From CAJXZP01 sp041563475 (lineage in GTDB: Bacteria > Bacteroidota > Bacteroidia > Flavobacteriales_G > Salibacteraceae): a stretch of 64,000 nt of DNA. The stretch spans positions 1 to 64,000 of the forward strand of contig JBFFMY010000004.1 in the NCBI GenBank assembly GCA_041563475.1. The letters are read 5' to 3'. The position numbers and the translations under genes were made by a program. Numbering within the stretch: the stretch's first letter is position 1; every line of letters begins with the position of its first letter. The notes under the pieces were generated by a model. It searched no databases. It was given only the letters and a program-made list of their open reading frames with translations, and was not told the DNA's origin. This document shows, one piece after another, positions 35,746 through 44,644 of the stretch.

Positions 35746-36818
35746 TGATTGTTTTAATAACTTTTTCGGTTGGTTTTAGTGTAGGATATTTCCTCCTAAT
35801 GGTTTGGTTGTATCAAGGTATTAATACTGAATTAGTATCTACGTCAGATCCAAAGCCTTTGCCTTCGGTTACTATCGTTGTTTCGTTAAAGAATGAGTCT
35901 AAAAACGTTGTGAGTTTAATTCATGGTCTTAAAGAAATTGATTACCCTCTCGAAAAGTTAGAACTCATTCTTATAGATGATAATTCAACAGATGATACTT
36001 ATAGTATTCTCCAACGGTATTCAAATGAAAAAGTTCATGTAGTTAAAAATAAAGGTGTTGGGAAAAAGCAGGCTATTGAAACGGGAATTTCTTTATCAAA
36101 ATCAAAATGGATTGCTGTAACAGATGCGGATTGTAATGTTCCTAAAACGTGGATTTCATCTATGGTTGAAAGCATTACTGATCACGTTCAAATGATTTTA
36201 GGCCCTGTTTTTATTCAAGAAAACGATGGCTTTATGAATAGCCTTCAGGTGATTGAATTTTTGGGTTTACAAGGTACAACGGCTGGTTCTGCAGGAAAGG
36301 GAAAACCGGTATCTGCAAATGCTGCAAATATGTTGTTTCGAAAAGAAGCTTTCCTGCAAGTGAACCCCTACGTAAATAACTATGCGTTAAAAACTGGCGA
36401 TGACCAGTTTTTGCTTATGGCTATTTTGGAAGAATTCCCCACCGGAATAGTTTATTCTTTGAAAACTCAATCTATCGTTAGAACCAATCCAGTAAAGACA
36501 TGGAAGAAGTATTTTAAGCAAAGAATTCGCTGGGCATCGAAAGGAAAAAGTTATTCCAATTGGTTTATTAAAGCGATTGGATTACTCGTTTTCGGTACTT
36601 CTTTTCTTATAGTAACAAGTGTGTTTTCGGGTGTGATTTTGCGAAATTGGACGCCCTTTTACATTTTATTGACCGGCAAGTTACTAGCCGATTTATTGGT
36701 GATTATTCCAATGAAAAGTTTTTCGAATTCTAAATTTAATCTTTTTGAGTACATTGGGTCAGGACTTCTCTATCCTTTCGTTGTGGTATATTCCCTAATT
36801 AGAGGGTTATTCACATAG
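35745..36818 (+). CDS. Family 2 glycosyltransferase
   Basis: A 357-residue GT-A fold enzyme with a GTG start overlapping the preceding stop codon by one base. VVSLKNESKNV, LILIDDNSTDDT, VTDADC (the DXD-like metal motif) and the QRIRW signature of processive-type enzymes are in order, followed by three C-terminal membrane helices. The donor and acceptor are unknown. Coupling with the flippase-like gene suggests a shared glycolipid pathway. Confidence 0.9.
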   Translation: MIVLITFSVGFSVGYFLLMVWLYQGINTELVSTSDPKPLPSVTIVVSLKNESKNVVSLIHGLKEIDYPLEKLELILIDDNSTDDTYSILQRYSNEKVHVVKNKGVGKKQAIETGISLSKSKWIAVTDADCNVPKTWISSMVESITDHVQMILGPVFIQENDGFMNSLQVIEFLGLQGTTAGSAGKGKPVSANAANMLFRKEAFLQVNPYVNNYALKTGDDQFLLMAILEEFPTGIVYSLKTQSIVRTNPVKTWKKYFKQRIRWASKGKSYSNWFIKAIGLLVFGTSFLIVTSVFSGVILRNWTPFYILLTGKLLADLLVIIPMKSFSNSKFNLFEYIGSGLLYPFVVVYSLIRGLFT

Positions 36819-36827
36819 ATTGCGAAT

Positions 36828-38195
36828 CTAAAAAAGCCAAAGCCCAAGAAGAAAAATGGGTAGTGAAATTAATAAGATGAAAAGTGTAAATGGCAATATT
36901 TGCTTTGCTTTAAGCCCCGTTATTCCTAGTAATGGTAATGCCCAAAATGGCTGTAACATATTTGTAATTTGGTCTCCATACGCAAATGCCATTATGTTCT
37001 TCGCCAAAGGAGCCCCTATTTCATTGGCTGTTTCAATCAATAACGGTCCTTGAATTGCCCATTGCCCGCCACCACTTGGAATGAGAATATTAACAATTCC
37101 AGCACTAAAAAAAGTGAAAAATGTAAACGATTCAGGTGTAGATACACTGGCTATAAAGCTAGAGAATTGCGTTATTAATTCAGAATCACGCATAATTCCT
37201 AAAATCCCAAAATACAATGGAAACTGAATTAAAATCCCAGCTGCTCCCGAAATGGCCTCATCAACTGCCTTCACGAAATAATACAGGTTTTGGTGGAATG
37301 TGATTCCTAATCCTAAAAGCAATAAATTAATGTTGTTAGGAGTGAAAAAATGAACAAACCCTAGAGTCCAAAACATTTGGTAAAAAACATAGGTGAGGAT
37401 TATTCCACCAACAAAATATCCAAGAATTCGTGAATGGTCTAACCTCTCTGCACCAGTTACTAACTCGGTATTAGAAGAAATAAACTTCGACTCCAGAACA
37501 TAACCAGTCGGTTTTACCCGTTTGCCCATCCAATACATAGCCAGCGGAACAAAGATCAAAAGCGCCATTGAAATGGTTATGTTCATCGATGAGAAAACGG
37601 TTTGACTAAAGTCAATCGAATCAGGTAGGTTTGTTAGTTCAAGTGAGGAGTCGGCTAGTGAAGTTAAGTGGCCCGGCTCTGCAACTTTACTCAAAGAGGA
37701 GCCAGAAAAACCTCCGTGCCAAACCATTAATCCGGAGTATCCTGCAGCACCAATAAGCGGGTAGTTTATTTTCCAGTTTTGTTTTAGAGCTTCTTCGCCT
37801 ACTTTACGTGCTAAAACGGCTCCGAATATCAAGCCTAATCCCCAGTTAAAAAAGGCAACTAAAATGGTTAATAGTGTAACTATTGCAGCTGCTTTTGGTG
37901 TGGAATTAAGGTGTTTGGTTACCCGATGTATAAAATTATTTACAGGATTACTTAATGCAAGAACATGTCCCAGTACTAACATTAACATCATTTGAATAGT
38001 GAAAACTAATAGGCCGTTATTCCATAGGCCGTTTTCCCAATAGGTAAGAATAGTATAGGGTTTAAATTCATTTTCCACTCCCTCACCAAAGAGGAGAGCA
38101 ACACCAAATGCAAAAAAAGAAAGCACTATTGCAATCGTAAATGGCGAAGGCAATAGTGCTTTATAAATTTTAACGAACTTATTAATAAAGCTCAT
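36828..38195 (-). CDS. Short-chain fatty acid transporter (AtoE family)
   Basis: A 455-residue permease with about eleven membrane segments. FVKIYKALLPSPFTIAIVLSFF at the start, GLIFGAVLARKVGEEALK, GLMVWHGGFSGSSLSKVAEPGH, and late IPSGGGQWAIQGPLLIETA all match the AtoE/SCFA family, which imports short-chain fatty acids such as butyrate or acetoacetate. No acetoacetate-degrading genes lie nearby. Confidence 0.9.
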   Translation of the reverse strand: MSFINKFVKIYKALLPSPFTIAIVLSFFAFGVALLFGEGVENEFKPYTILTYWENGLWNNGLLVFTIQMMLMLVLGHVLALSNPVNNFIHRVTKHLNSTPKAAAIVTLLTILVAFFNWGLGLIFGAVLARKVGEEALKQNWKINYPLIGAAGYSGLMVWHGGFSGSSLSKVAEPGHLTSLADSSLELTNLPDSIDFSQTVFSSMNITISMALLIFVPLAMYWMGKRVKPTGYVLESKFISSNTELVTGAERLDHSRILGYFVGGIILTYVFYQMFWTLGFVHFFTPNNINLLLLGLGITFHQNLYYFVKAVDEAISGAAGILIQFPLYFGILGIMRDSELITQFSSFIASVSTPESFTFFTFFSAGIVNILIPSGGGQWAIQGPLLIETANEIGAPLAKNIMAFAYGDQITNMLQPFWALPLLGITGLKAKQILPFTLFILLISLPIFLLGLWLF

Positions 38196-38216
38196 ATTTG
38201 ATTGTTTTCGTCCAAC

Positions 38217-38564
38217 CTAGAATGGCAGGTCGTCATCATCGTTTCCAGCAGCAATTGGTGGAGGAGTTGGAAGTGGTGCGTTTCCAGCTGGTGCCGCAGC
38301 GCCTGCTTTTTCCATTTTCCACGCTTGTAAATTCACAAAATATCTGCCGTTATATTCGTTTCCACGAACGTTAAAGTGAACATTTACGTCATCTCCAACA
38401 TTGTAACTATCTAGTGTGGTAGTTTTATCTTTTAAGAACTCCAACTTCACATCTTGTGGATATTGTTCTTGTGTGGTAACAACAAATTCTCTTTTTGAAA
38501 ACCCACTATCAAATGTTTGGGTATCCATTACTACTTTAATTCTTCCTTGTAATTGTAAATCCAT
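38217..38564 (-). CDS. DUF3127 protein with SSB-like acidic C-terminal tip
   Basis: A 115-residue protein of the DUF3127 family (LQGRIKVVMDTQTFDSGFSKREFVV near 5-29; the NEYNGRYFVNLQAWKME block). The core of about 85 residues is all-beta and looks like an OB fold. A flexible Ala/Pro linker follows and the protein ends in GNDDDDLPF, which matches the acidic tip of bacterial single-stranded DNA-binding proteins. This suggests a link to DNA replication or repair, though the family has no assigned role. Confidence 0.83.
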   Translation of the reverse strand: MDLQLQGRIKVVMDTQTFDSGFSKREFVVTTQEQYPQDVKLEFLKDKTTTLDSYNVGDDVNVHFNVRGNEYNGRYFVNLQAWKMEKAGAAAPAGNAPLPTPPPIAAGNDDDDLPF

Positions 38565-38569
38565 TTTAT

Positions 38570-39475
38570 TTATTGGTCGTTAAATGCGAGGAGTGTCATC
38601 CACGCAAGGTCTATATTATTATTTTTTATTTGATTTTTTGCAATTGTGTGTAACGCTTCTTCCAAAGCAATGGCGTTATCTTCATGTTCCAGAAACACTT
38701 CGCTTAACTCAAAAAGTTTATGATCGTTCACTTCTAACTCATTGGGCAATTTTTCCACATTTCCTAACCGGCCCAAATCGTTACCGGTTAATATTTTGGA
38801 ATTTCGAATATCGGCAGGTATTTGATCTACTCCAATGCCCAAGGTTCTTAAAGGTTTTTCAATTTCAAAAATGGCATCCCCATGAGCTCTGCAATACCAA
38901 TCGCCACCCATTCTTCCAACCAAATCAATTTTAGTTTGGTCAATAGCTCCATTTTCATCTAATATATTTTCATTTACATGAAACAATAACACTTCACATA
39001 AAATTAAATTCCCAGCTCCGCCTTCTGTACCTAACTCTATAATGTCAATCACTTTGCATTCCATTGCAACCGGTGATTCTTGTACGCGAAAGGGCTTTAC
39101 CAATTCACTCTTTACTTGGGTGAGCCCAGATTTAATAAATTCATTAATCCCTTCTGCATATTCCGTACTGGAAAGCGACATTTGTTCAACAATAGCATGA
39201 TTGACTACGTTGATAACCACTTCACCCGTTTCTTTAATGTTTTCCAACGTATGCTTAGTGGTATTCCCGCGTACACGCCTTGAGGGGGAAAATGCAACAA
39301 TTGGTGGGTTGGCACTAAAAACATTGAATTGAGAAAACGGACTCAAATTAGGATTCCCGTTTGCATCCATGGTGCTAGCAAACGCGATGGGTCTAGGACC
39401 TATTGTGCCAAGCATTGTACCGAAAACCTTTGGTGTGGTTTCTTTTTTTGGATCTATTTGAACGAATTTTTCCAT
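38570..39475 (-). CDS. Flavin reductase family protein
   Basis: A 301-residue protein of the FMN-binding flavin-reductase-like type. The split barrel starts with GTMLGTIGPRPIAFASTMD, then NLSPFSQFNVF and VRGNTTKHTLENIKETGEVVINVVN typical of FMN contacts. The C-terminal 100 residues are a helical extension seen in Bacteroidota members. The partner oxygenase is not evident. It is followed 5 bp on by DUF3127. Confidence 0.88.
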   Translation of the reverse strand: MEKFVQIDPKKETTPKVFGTMLGTIGPRPIAFASTMDANGNPNLSPFSQFNVFSANPPIVAFSPSRRVRGNTTKHTLENIKETGEVVINVVNHAIVEQMSLSSTEYAEGINEFIKSGLTQVKSELVKPFRVQESPVAMECKVIDIIELGTEGGAGNLILCEVLLFHVNENILDENGAIDQTKIDLVGRMGGDWYCRAHGDAIFEIEKPLRTLGIGVDQIPADIRNSKILTGNDLGRLGNVEKLPNELEVNDHKLFELSEVFLEHEDNAIALEEALHTIAKNQIKNNNIDLAWMTLLAFNDQ

Positions 39476-39482
39476 GAATCGC

Positions 39483-39490
39483 CAAAGGTA
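39483..39490 (-). promoter_or_regulatory. -7 box 7 nt before the flavin reductase start
   Basis: On the minus strand TACCTTTG fits TAnnTTTG and ends 7 bases before the ATG at 39475, predicting a very short leader. Confidence 0.45.
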
Positions 39491-39587
39491 AAATGAGAGG
39501 TCATAGTTTCAAATTATCAGCCATGAAAATCACCTTAAATTGACAGTATTTATCAACAAAAAAAGCAATCAAAAAAATACATTTTCG

Positions 39588-39617
39588 TTTGCATAATGTA
39601 AAAGATAACTATCTTTG
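39588..39617 (+). promoter_or_regulatory. Promoter of the tRNA-Leu locus
   Basis: TTTG (39588-39591), 18 bases, then TATCTTTG (39610-39617) is a near-ideal Bacteroidota promoter. Transcription should start near 39623, just before the broken tRNA copy, which is read first and the intact tRNA second. Confidence 0.75.
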
Positions 39618-39627
39618 CCGCCCGAAT

Positions 39628-39686
39628 GCAGATGTGGAGAATCCCGATAGCTATCGAGAGGAAGACACGCTAGACTTAGAATCTAG
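39628..39686 (+). pseudogene. Broken partial copy of tRNA-Leu(TAG)
   Basis: The acceptor start GCAGATGTGG and the block GACACGCTAGACTTAGAATCTAG repeat the intact tRNA-Leu starting 70 bases later, with single-base changes. Between them the D-arm is replaced by an insert holding the palindrome CGATAGCTATCG (39645-39656). The variable arm, T-arm and 3' acceptor are absent, so it cannot make a tRNA. Confidence 0.8.
39645..39656. repeat. Palindrome CGATAGCTATCG
   Basis: A perfect 12-bp palindrome inside the insert of the broken tRNA copy, flanked by CC and AG. I recall similar palindromes being dispersed in other Bacteroidota genomes, but no second copy is seen in this window. Confidence 0.55.
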
Positions 39687-39697
39687 CAAACAAGAAT

Positions 39698-39779
39698 GCG
39701 GATGTGGTGAAATTGGTAGACACGCTAGACTTAGGATCTAGTGCCGCGAGGTGTGAAGGTTCGAGTCCTTTCATCCGCA
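39698..39779 (+). tRNA. tRNA-Leu (anticodon TAG)
   Basis: An 82-nt class II tRNA. Acceptor GCGGATG pairs with CATCCGC, discriminator A. The anticodon stem CTAGA/TCTAG closes a CTTAGGA loop with anticodon TAG; there is a variable arm and a standard GGTTCGAGTCC T-arm. CCA is partly present by chance only. A terminator follows five bases later. Confidence 0.96.
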
Positions 39780-39784
39780 CATTT

Positions 39785-39821
39785 AAAAAAGAGTTGTATC
39801 ACTGATACAACTCTTTTTTTG
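39785..39821 (+). terminator. Terminator after tRNA-Leu
   Basis: GAGTTGTATCA and TGATACAACTC form an 11-bp stem with a minimal loop, A-run before and T-run after. Confidence 0.88.
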
Positions 39822-39843
39822 TTTACAGATGCCCTAGTTATCC

Positions 39844-39851
39844 TACTTTTG
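39844..39851 (+). promoter_or_regulatory. -7 box 5 nt before the DUF4258 gene start
   Basis: TACTTTTG fits TAnnTTTG and ends 5 bases before the ATG at 39857; a TTTG at 39818-39821 lies 22 bases upstream. Confidence 0.5.
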
Positions 39852-39856
39852 CACCA

Positions 39857-40261
39857 ATGTTGCGAAGATTAAGAATATATGGGTTTGGTGTAGGTTTAGG
39901 CTTGTTATTGGCCTGGGCTCTTTTTTTGAGAGGTAGAAATACCAAAAATTACACACTGTGGACACCCAACAACCGAATTCTAGAAGAAATACGATTGGAT
40001 CAAAACCTCGAAACATCAGATAAATTCTGGTGCGAAATACGTTGTATAGGATTCTCGAGTATTGAATACAAGGAACTTTTGAATGATGGAGAGGTTGATT
40101 TTGGAGAAAGTCAGACGAAAATTTGGCCAAGAATGTATCGGGTTGAATTTGAAACTGAAAATAAAGGAGCTTTGGTTATTGATTTTTCGAAAACAGAACT
40201 CAAAGAATTTTCGATTTTAAGTGTGTCAAAAAAAGGAGAAGAAATTTCTTGTGATTGCTAA
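39857..40261 (+). CDS. DUF4258-type protein with membrane anchor
   Basis: A 134-residue protein with a membrane helix at about 8-26, then a soluble domain. The layout (helix, TPNNRILEEI, a duplicated-looking CIGFSSIEYKELLNDGEVDFGESQTK segment) fits the DUF4258 family often found beside aroB in Bacteroidota. The stop overlaps the aroB ATG by one base. Function unknown. Confidence 0.75.
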   Translation: MLRRLRIYGFGVGLGLLLAWALFLRGRNTKNYTLWTPNNRILEEIRLDQNLETSDKFWCEIRCIGFSSIEYKELLNDGEVDFGESQTKIWPRMYRVEFETENKGALVIDFSKTELKEFSILSVSKKGEEISCDC

Positions 40262-41340
40262 TGAATATTGACGCAGGAACATATCAAGTTTTTTTCGACC
40301 ATTCTATGGAGGAGCTGGTCAAGTTTGTTGACCAGAATTATCCCAATTCTAAACGGTACGTTTTCGCTGATCAAAATACCTTATCCCAATGCCTTCCAGT
40401 AATTGATATATATTTAGGTCAGCTTAAGGTAGAGCAACAAGTTTTTACCATAGAACCAGGAGAAGGAAGTAAATCGTTAGATTTTGCGTATCAATTATGG
40501 GAAAACTTCACTGATTTGGAAATAAATCGTGGAGATATTATTCTAATTGTAGGTGGCGGTGTGGTATCTGATTTAGGTGGTTTTGTTGCTGCAACATATA
40601 AAAGGGGGATAGATGTAATCAATATTCCAACCACTCTTTTGGCTATGGCAGATGCTTCTGTTGGAGGCAAAGTTGGGGTGAATTTTAATCAATTGAAAAA
40701 CCATTTGGGGTATTTTTCTAATCCTAAAGGTGTTTTTATTCACCCAAAATTTTTGCAAACCTTACCCGACAGAGAGTTTATTTCCGGATATGCTGAAATG
40801 ATTAAACACGCGTTGATAGCAGATGCAAATTCTTGGGAGAAAATTAGAAATCAAGGCGACCCAACTATAGATTTTGTGACTGAAATACTACCTAGATCGG
40901 TGGCTATTAAAAACAGTTTTGTAACTCAAGACCCCTTGGATAAAGGCACACGAAAAGTCTTGAATTTTGGGCACACGATTGGGCATGCCATTGAAACTCT
41001 GTTTATGGACTCTGACACAGAGGTTCTTCATGGTGAGGCTGTGGCGGCAGGAATGATTTGTGCCGCGTATATTTCCCATAAAAAAATGGGCTTATCAAAA
41101 GAGCATTTAGAGAGCATAACGAAATTAATTTTAGATATTTTTGATTTGGAATTTGTTGGGTGGCTTTTAGCGGAGAATTTAGCTTTGCCGCTAAAACACG
41201 ACAAGAAGAACGCGCATTCTAATTTGAATTTTGTTTTGATTTCAGAGCCAGGTAAAGCAGTTTGTGATCAAGATATTTCAATGGAATTGGCCCTTGAATC
41301 ATTCGAATACGTACAATCTCTGGTTGACGATCATCAATAA
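40261..41340 (+). CDS. aroB: 3-dehydroquinate synthase
   Basis: A 359-residue NAD-dependent enzyme making 3-dehydroquinate from DAHP in the shikimate pathway. GGGVVSDLGGFVAATYKRG, IPTTLLAMADASVGGKVGVN, GYAEMIKHALI, LNFGHTIGHAIE and LHGEAVAAGM are the family blocks, with the metal ligands Glu, His and His. The ATG at 40261 is chosen over a TTG two codons upstream. aroA follows 8 bp later. Confidence 0.95.
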   Translation: MNIDAGTYQVFFDHSMEELVKFVDQNYPNSKRYVFADQNTLSQCLPVIDIYLGQLKVEQQVFTIEPGEGSKSLDFAYQLWENFTDLEINRGDIILIVGGGVVSDLGGFVAATYKRGIDVINIPTTLLAMADASVGGKVGVNFNQLKNHLGYFSNPKGVFIHPKFLQTLPDREFISGYAEMIKHALIADANSWEKIRNQGDPTIDFVTEILPRSVAIKNSFVTQDPLDKGTRKVLNFGHTIGHAIETLFMDSDTEVLHGEAVAAGMICAAYISHKKMGLSKEHLESITKLILDIFDLEFVGWLLAENLALPLKHDKKNAHSNLNFVLISEPGKAVCDQDISMELALESFEYVQSLVDDHQ

Positions 41341-41348
41341 TTTATGAG

Positions 41349-42569
41349 ATGAAATTAGCAGCTCCAAAAATTCTTCAAGATGTTGCCATTGAATTACCCG
41401 CATCAAAAAGTATTTCCAATAGACTGCTGATTATTCAGGCGTTATCAAAAAAGGGTCAAATATTAAATTTGTCTGAAGCCGAGGATACCAAAGTATTGAA
41501 GACAGCTCTCGAAGAATTGCCTGAAACCATTCACGTAGGACATGCAGGAACGGCATTTCGTTTTTTAACGGCTTACCTATCGGTTACTCCTGGGATACGA
41601 ATATTAACGGGCTCAGAGCGAATGAAATCGCGTCCTATTGCTCCACTTGTAGATGCGTTAAGGGATTTAGGAGCGACAGTTCAATACGTGGAAAAGGAAG
41701 GGTTTCCGCCATTAAAAATTACTGGAAATTCTATTTTAGGCGGAGAGGTACATATTGAAGCCAGCGTGAGCAGCCAGTTTATAACTGCATTAATGCTAAT
41801 TGGACCAACGTTGCGAAATGGGTTAAAAATTCACTTGACTGGAAATGTGGTTTCTCTAGATTATATTAAAATGACAGCATCTTTAATGAGGACTTGCGGA
41901 GCCCAAGTTAATTTAAATAAAAATGCGATTTCCGTTGCGCCCAAACCATATTCTGATTTTCGTATTGAAGTGGAAAAAGATTGGTCGGCTGCCGCATTTT
42001 GGTATGAGTTGGTTTTAATTGGAGAAATTGAACATTTGTTATTGAAAGATGTGAAATCCGAAAGTATTCAAGGAGACTCATATGTCTCTGAATTATTTGG
42101 TCATTTTGGGGTGGAAAGTTTATTCGATGAAGTGGGACTTCATTTAAAGTTTAATAAGCCGCAAACGAATTCATTGCCTAGAATTGTAGATTTTAGTACA
42201 ACCCCAGATTTGGTTCAACCTTTTGTGGTTGCCTTATCAGCTGTAAACGAAAGTTATGTTTTAGCCGGAACCAGTACGTTACAACACAAGGAGACAAACA
42301 GAGGAATTGCACTTAAACAAGAGCTAGCTAAATTTGGAGGATTCATTGATGTTGCCCCGGATAGTATTTTGACCGTGCAAGGGATTAACAGAAGTAGTGC
42401 TCCAAGTTTCCCAATTGAAACATATCAAGATCATAGAATGGCCATGTGTTTTGCGCCATTGTCTATGATTTATGGAACTATAGAAATTGAAAACCCAGAG
42501 GTAGTTGGTAAATCATATCCGAATTATTGGGTTCAGTTGCAGAAGCTTGGCTTCACGGTGTCAGATTAA
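41349..42569 (+). CDS. aroA: 3-phosphoshikimate 1-carboxyvinyltransferase
   Basis: A 406-residue EPSP synthase, the sixth step of the shikimate pathway and somewhat shorter than the usual 430. ASKSISNRLLI near residue 16, GHAGTAFRFLTAYL near 62, VSSQFITALMLI, the KETNR version of the KESDR motif, and YQDHRMAMCFAPL are present. The gene pairs with aroB. Its last 4 bp overlap the convergent HhH gene. Confidence 0.94.
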   Translation: MKLAAPKILQDVAIELPASKSISNRLLIIQALSKKGQILNLSEAEDTKVLKTALEELPETIHVGHAGTAFRFLTAYLSVTPGIRILTGSERMKSRPIAPLVDALRDLGATVQYVEKEGFPPLKITGNSILGGEVHIEASVSSQFITALMLIGPTLRNGLKIHLTGNVVSLDYIKMTASLMRTCGAQVNLNKNAISVAPKPYSDFRIEVEKDWSAAAFWYELVLIGEIEHLLLKDVKSESIQGDSYVSELFGHFGVESLFDEVGLHLKFNKPQTNSLPRIVDFSTTPDLVQPFVVALSAVNESYVLAGTSTLQHKETNRGIALKQELAKFGGFIDVAPDSILTVQGINRSSAPSFPIETYQDHRMAMCFAPLSMIYGTIEIENPEVVGKSYPNYWVQLQKLGFTVSD

Positions 42570-44644
42570 AACTTATACCTTACTTGGATTCTAAGTTCGG
42601 TTTTTTGCGGACCTTGAATCATTTCTGGGCCCGACCCTATTGTGGTTTCATGACTCAAAAAAGTGCGCGATAATTTTGCCCAAACCTCGAATTTTTTAAA
42701 AGGTTTATAATGATAAACAAGATAAATTCGAGATCCTCTATTATAAAATGCGGGTACGCTGAAATAGTATAAAACGTCATTTTCATAGGCATAAATACGG
42801 GCATTATAATCGTTTACATCAAATAAGGCAACTCTTCCGGTAAGGGTAGATTTTTGGTTGTTAAAATGAATCTGTAAATCCTGGTATATCGCAAAACCAT
42901 TTCCGTTTGATGCTCCTGGGGAATTGGAATTACTAAATTCAACACGACTATTTAGTTTCAAGGTTTTGGATGCAGAGAAGGTTAAATTAAACCGCAAATA
43001 ATTCCTTTTGGAAAGACCTAAACTTTTGATGTTTTGGTTTGTGTTTTGATTTATTGTTTGAGATTCTTGCCTGAAACGGGCATAAATATCGAGATATCTC
43101 GTGACATGAAATTGCAAACGCGCCATATAATCTAAACCCTTTAATGGTCCATCAGCGTAGTAGGAGAGCCAATCAAATTGGTAGTTATCTACGTAACCAG
43201 TAAAGATTAATTTATTAGAAATATCCGTCTTTAACCCAACATAAGTTCCTTTTTCGTTAGTATTATCAGAGCGTTCTCCAAATGAATTCGAGTAAATACT
43301 CAGATAATTAGGCTGAAAATTTCTATTTACAATGGTGAAACTCATTCGGTCATCTAATTTGAATAAGGCTCCAGCTAAATAGGCCCACCCGCCATTGCTA
43401 CTCATGGAGAAATCGCCAAAAAAGTTGATATTCTTAACTAAAAGGTTGGCATCCAATCCACCGTTATACCATTGATTAGTATCGAGCGAAAATTTTTGAT
43501 ACAACTGCGTACTCCTATCAATGCTAAATCCATATTTGGAGTGAATTAAACGGGTTCCGAGTTTTAAAATAGTATTGCTCCAAGTCATATTGGCTCCCAT
43601 AATTTGTTCGGAGACTGCTTTTTTATTTGCTATTTCATTTGGTGTTCTATGCAGTCCGGATTCTTGCAAAGTAGTGAAGGATTGGTCTTGGGCAGAAAGG
43701 GTATCCCGGTCTATAAGATTGGCGTCAACTGCTTTCTTCGAATAAAAAGCGGTGAGTTCAAAATTGTTTAATGTGATAGTCGTCCCAATACCTCGTAAAA
43801 AGTTGTTTTCGTTTCTTGAAGCGTAAGGAGATAGCTTTCTTGCATAACGCGCAATATTTAAAGCATCCGCTGTTTTTCGGTAACTAAAACCTGACCAAAA
43901 TGTGAGTCCTTGACCGAATTGAGCATGAAAATCACCTATAGTAACCTGCCTAATAATTCCAATATTAGAAGCGAATAAATGCGCGGAATAAAAATCAAAA
44001 CCATTCGGGTTACTCCCTTTAAAAAACTCTTCACCAGGATCTTTTTCAGCGGTTATTCCAAATGATAAATTGGTTCCATAAACAAAACGGTAGCGTAAAT
44101 ACAATCTGTTTGGGTCACCCATATACCTGCTATTTTCGCTAGTGTTGCTGTCTTTTTGAGCGCAGCCGAATTGTTGTTCAAGTGTTCTTCCCCAAAGACT
44201 TATTATTTCTTGGTGTCCATACTTTAAGGATTTTTTAAGATTGAAACTATTTGCTGTATTAGAGGAAGAAATCTCTACAAATGGAACAATGTTTTGTAGG
44301 GTAACAAAATCAAAACCTTCCAAATTTCGGAGTTCGTAAATGGAAATTAAATCGCCAAATTGAACGCGGTGATTTAATAAAGTTCTAATTTGAAATGGAG
44401 ATAGCAGGCTAATGGATTCCAACTCACTTTTTGTGGCTATATTTAAACTTAAGGGATGGTCAAAATAATAGTAAAGAACTTCAATTAGGGTCGAAAAATC
44501 AATCGAAGAGGACTCATATTGTTGAGCAATAAACTCTAAGCGCTGTTGGATAACATCGTTTCTCAACTCCTTTTTTTGGGCCATTAAATTGACCGAACAG
44601 AAAAGTAGGGCTGCAATAAAAATATGTTTTTGAAATGGGTTCAA
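42566..44644 (-). CDS. Helix-hairpin-helix outer-membrane beta-barrel protein
   Basis: A 692-residue protein with a signal peptide (1-22). Residues about 50-115 hold helix-hairpin-helix repeats (LNIATKSELESISLLS, LRNLEGFDFVTLQNIV), as in ComEA-type DNA-binding proteins. The remaining 570 residues are an even run of amphipathic beta strands with aromatic girdles, ending in RTELRIQVRYKF, as in outer-membrane barrels. It overlaps the preceding PorV-like gene by 4 bp, so the two proteins likely act together. Role unknown; DNA uptake or polymer binding at the outer membrane is a hypothesis only. Confidence 0.8.
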   Translation of the reverse strand: MNPFQKHIFIAALLFCSVNLMAQKKELRNDVIQQRLEFIAQQYESSSIDFSTLIEVLYYYFDHPLSLNIATKSELESISLLSPFQIRTLLNHRVQFGDLISIYELRNLEGFDFVTLQNIVPFVEISSSNTANSFNLKKSLKYGHQEIISLWGRTLEQQFGCAQKDSNTSENSRYMGDPNRLYLRYRFVYGTNLSFGITAEKDPGEEFFKGSNPNGFDFYSAHLFASNIGIIRQVTIGDFHAQFGQGLTFWSGFSYRKTADALNIARYARKLSPYASRNENNFLRGIGTTITLNNFELTAFYSKKAVDANLIDRDTLSAQDQSFTTLQESGLHRTPNEIANKKAVSEQIMGANMTWSNTILKLGTRLIHSKYGFSIDRSTQLYQKFSLDTNQWYNGGLDANLLVKNINFFGDFSMSSNGGWAYLAGALFKLDDRMSFTIVNRNFQPNYLSIYSNSFGERSDNTNEKGTYVGLKTDISNKLIFTGYVDNYQFDWLSYYADGPLKGLDYMARLQFHVTRYLDIYARFRQESQTINQNTNQNIKSLGLSKRNYLRFNLTFSASKTLKLNSRVEFSNSNSPGASNGNGFAIYQDLQIHFNNQKSTLTGRVALFDVNDYNARIYAYENDVLYYFSVPAFYNRGSRIYLVYHYKPFKKFEVWAKLSRTFLSHETTIGSGPEMIQGPQKTELRIQVRYKF

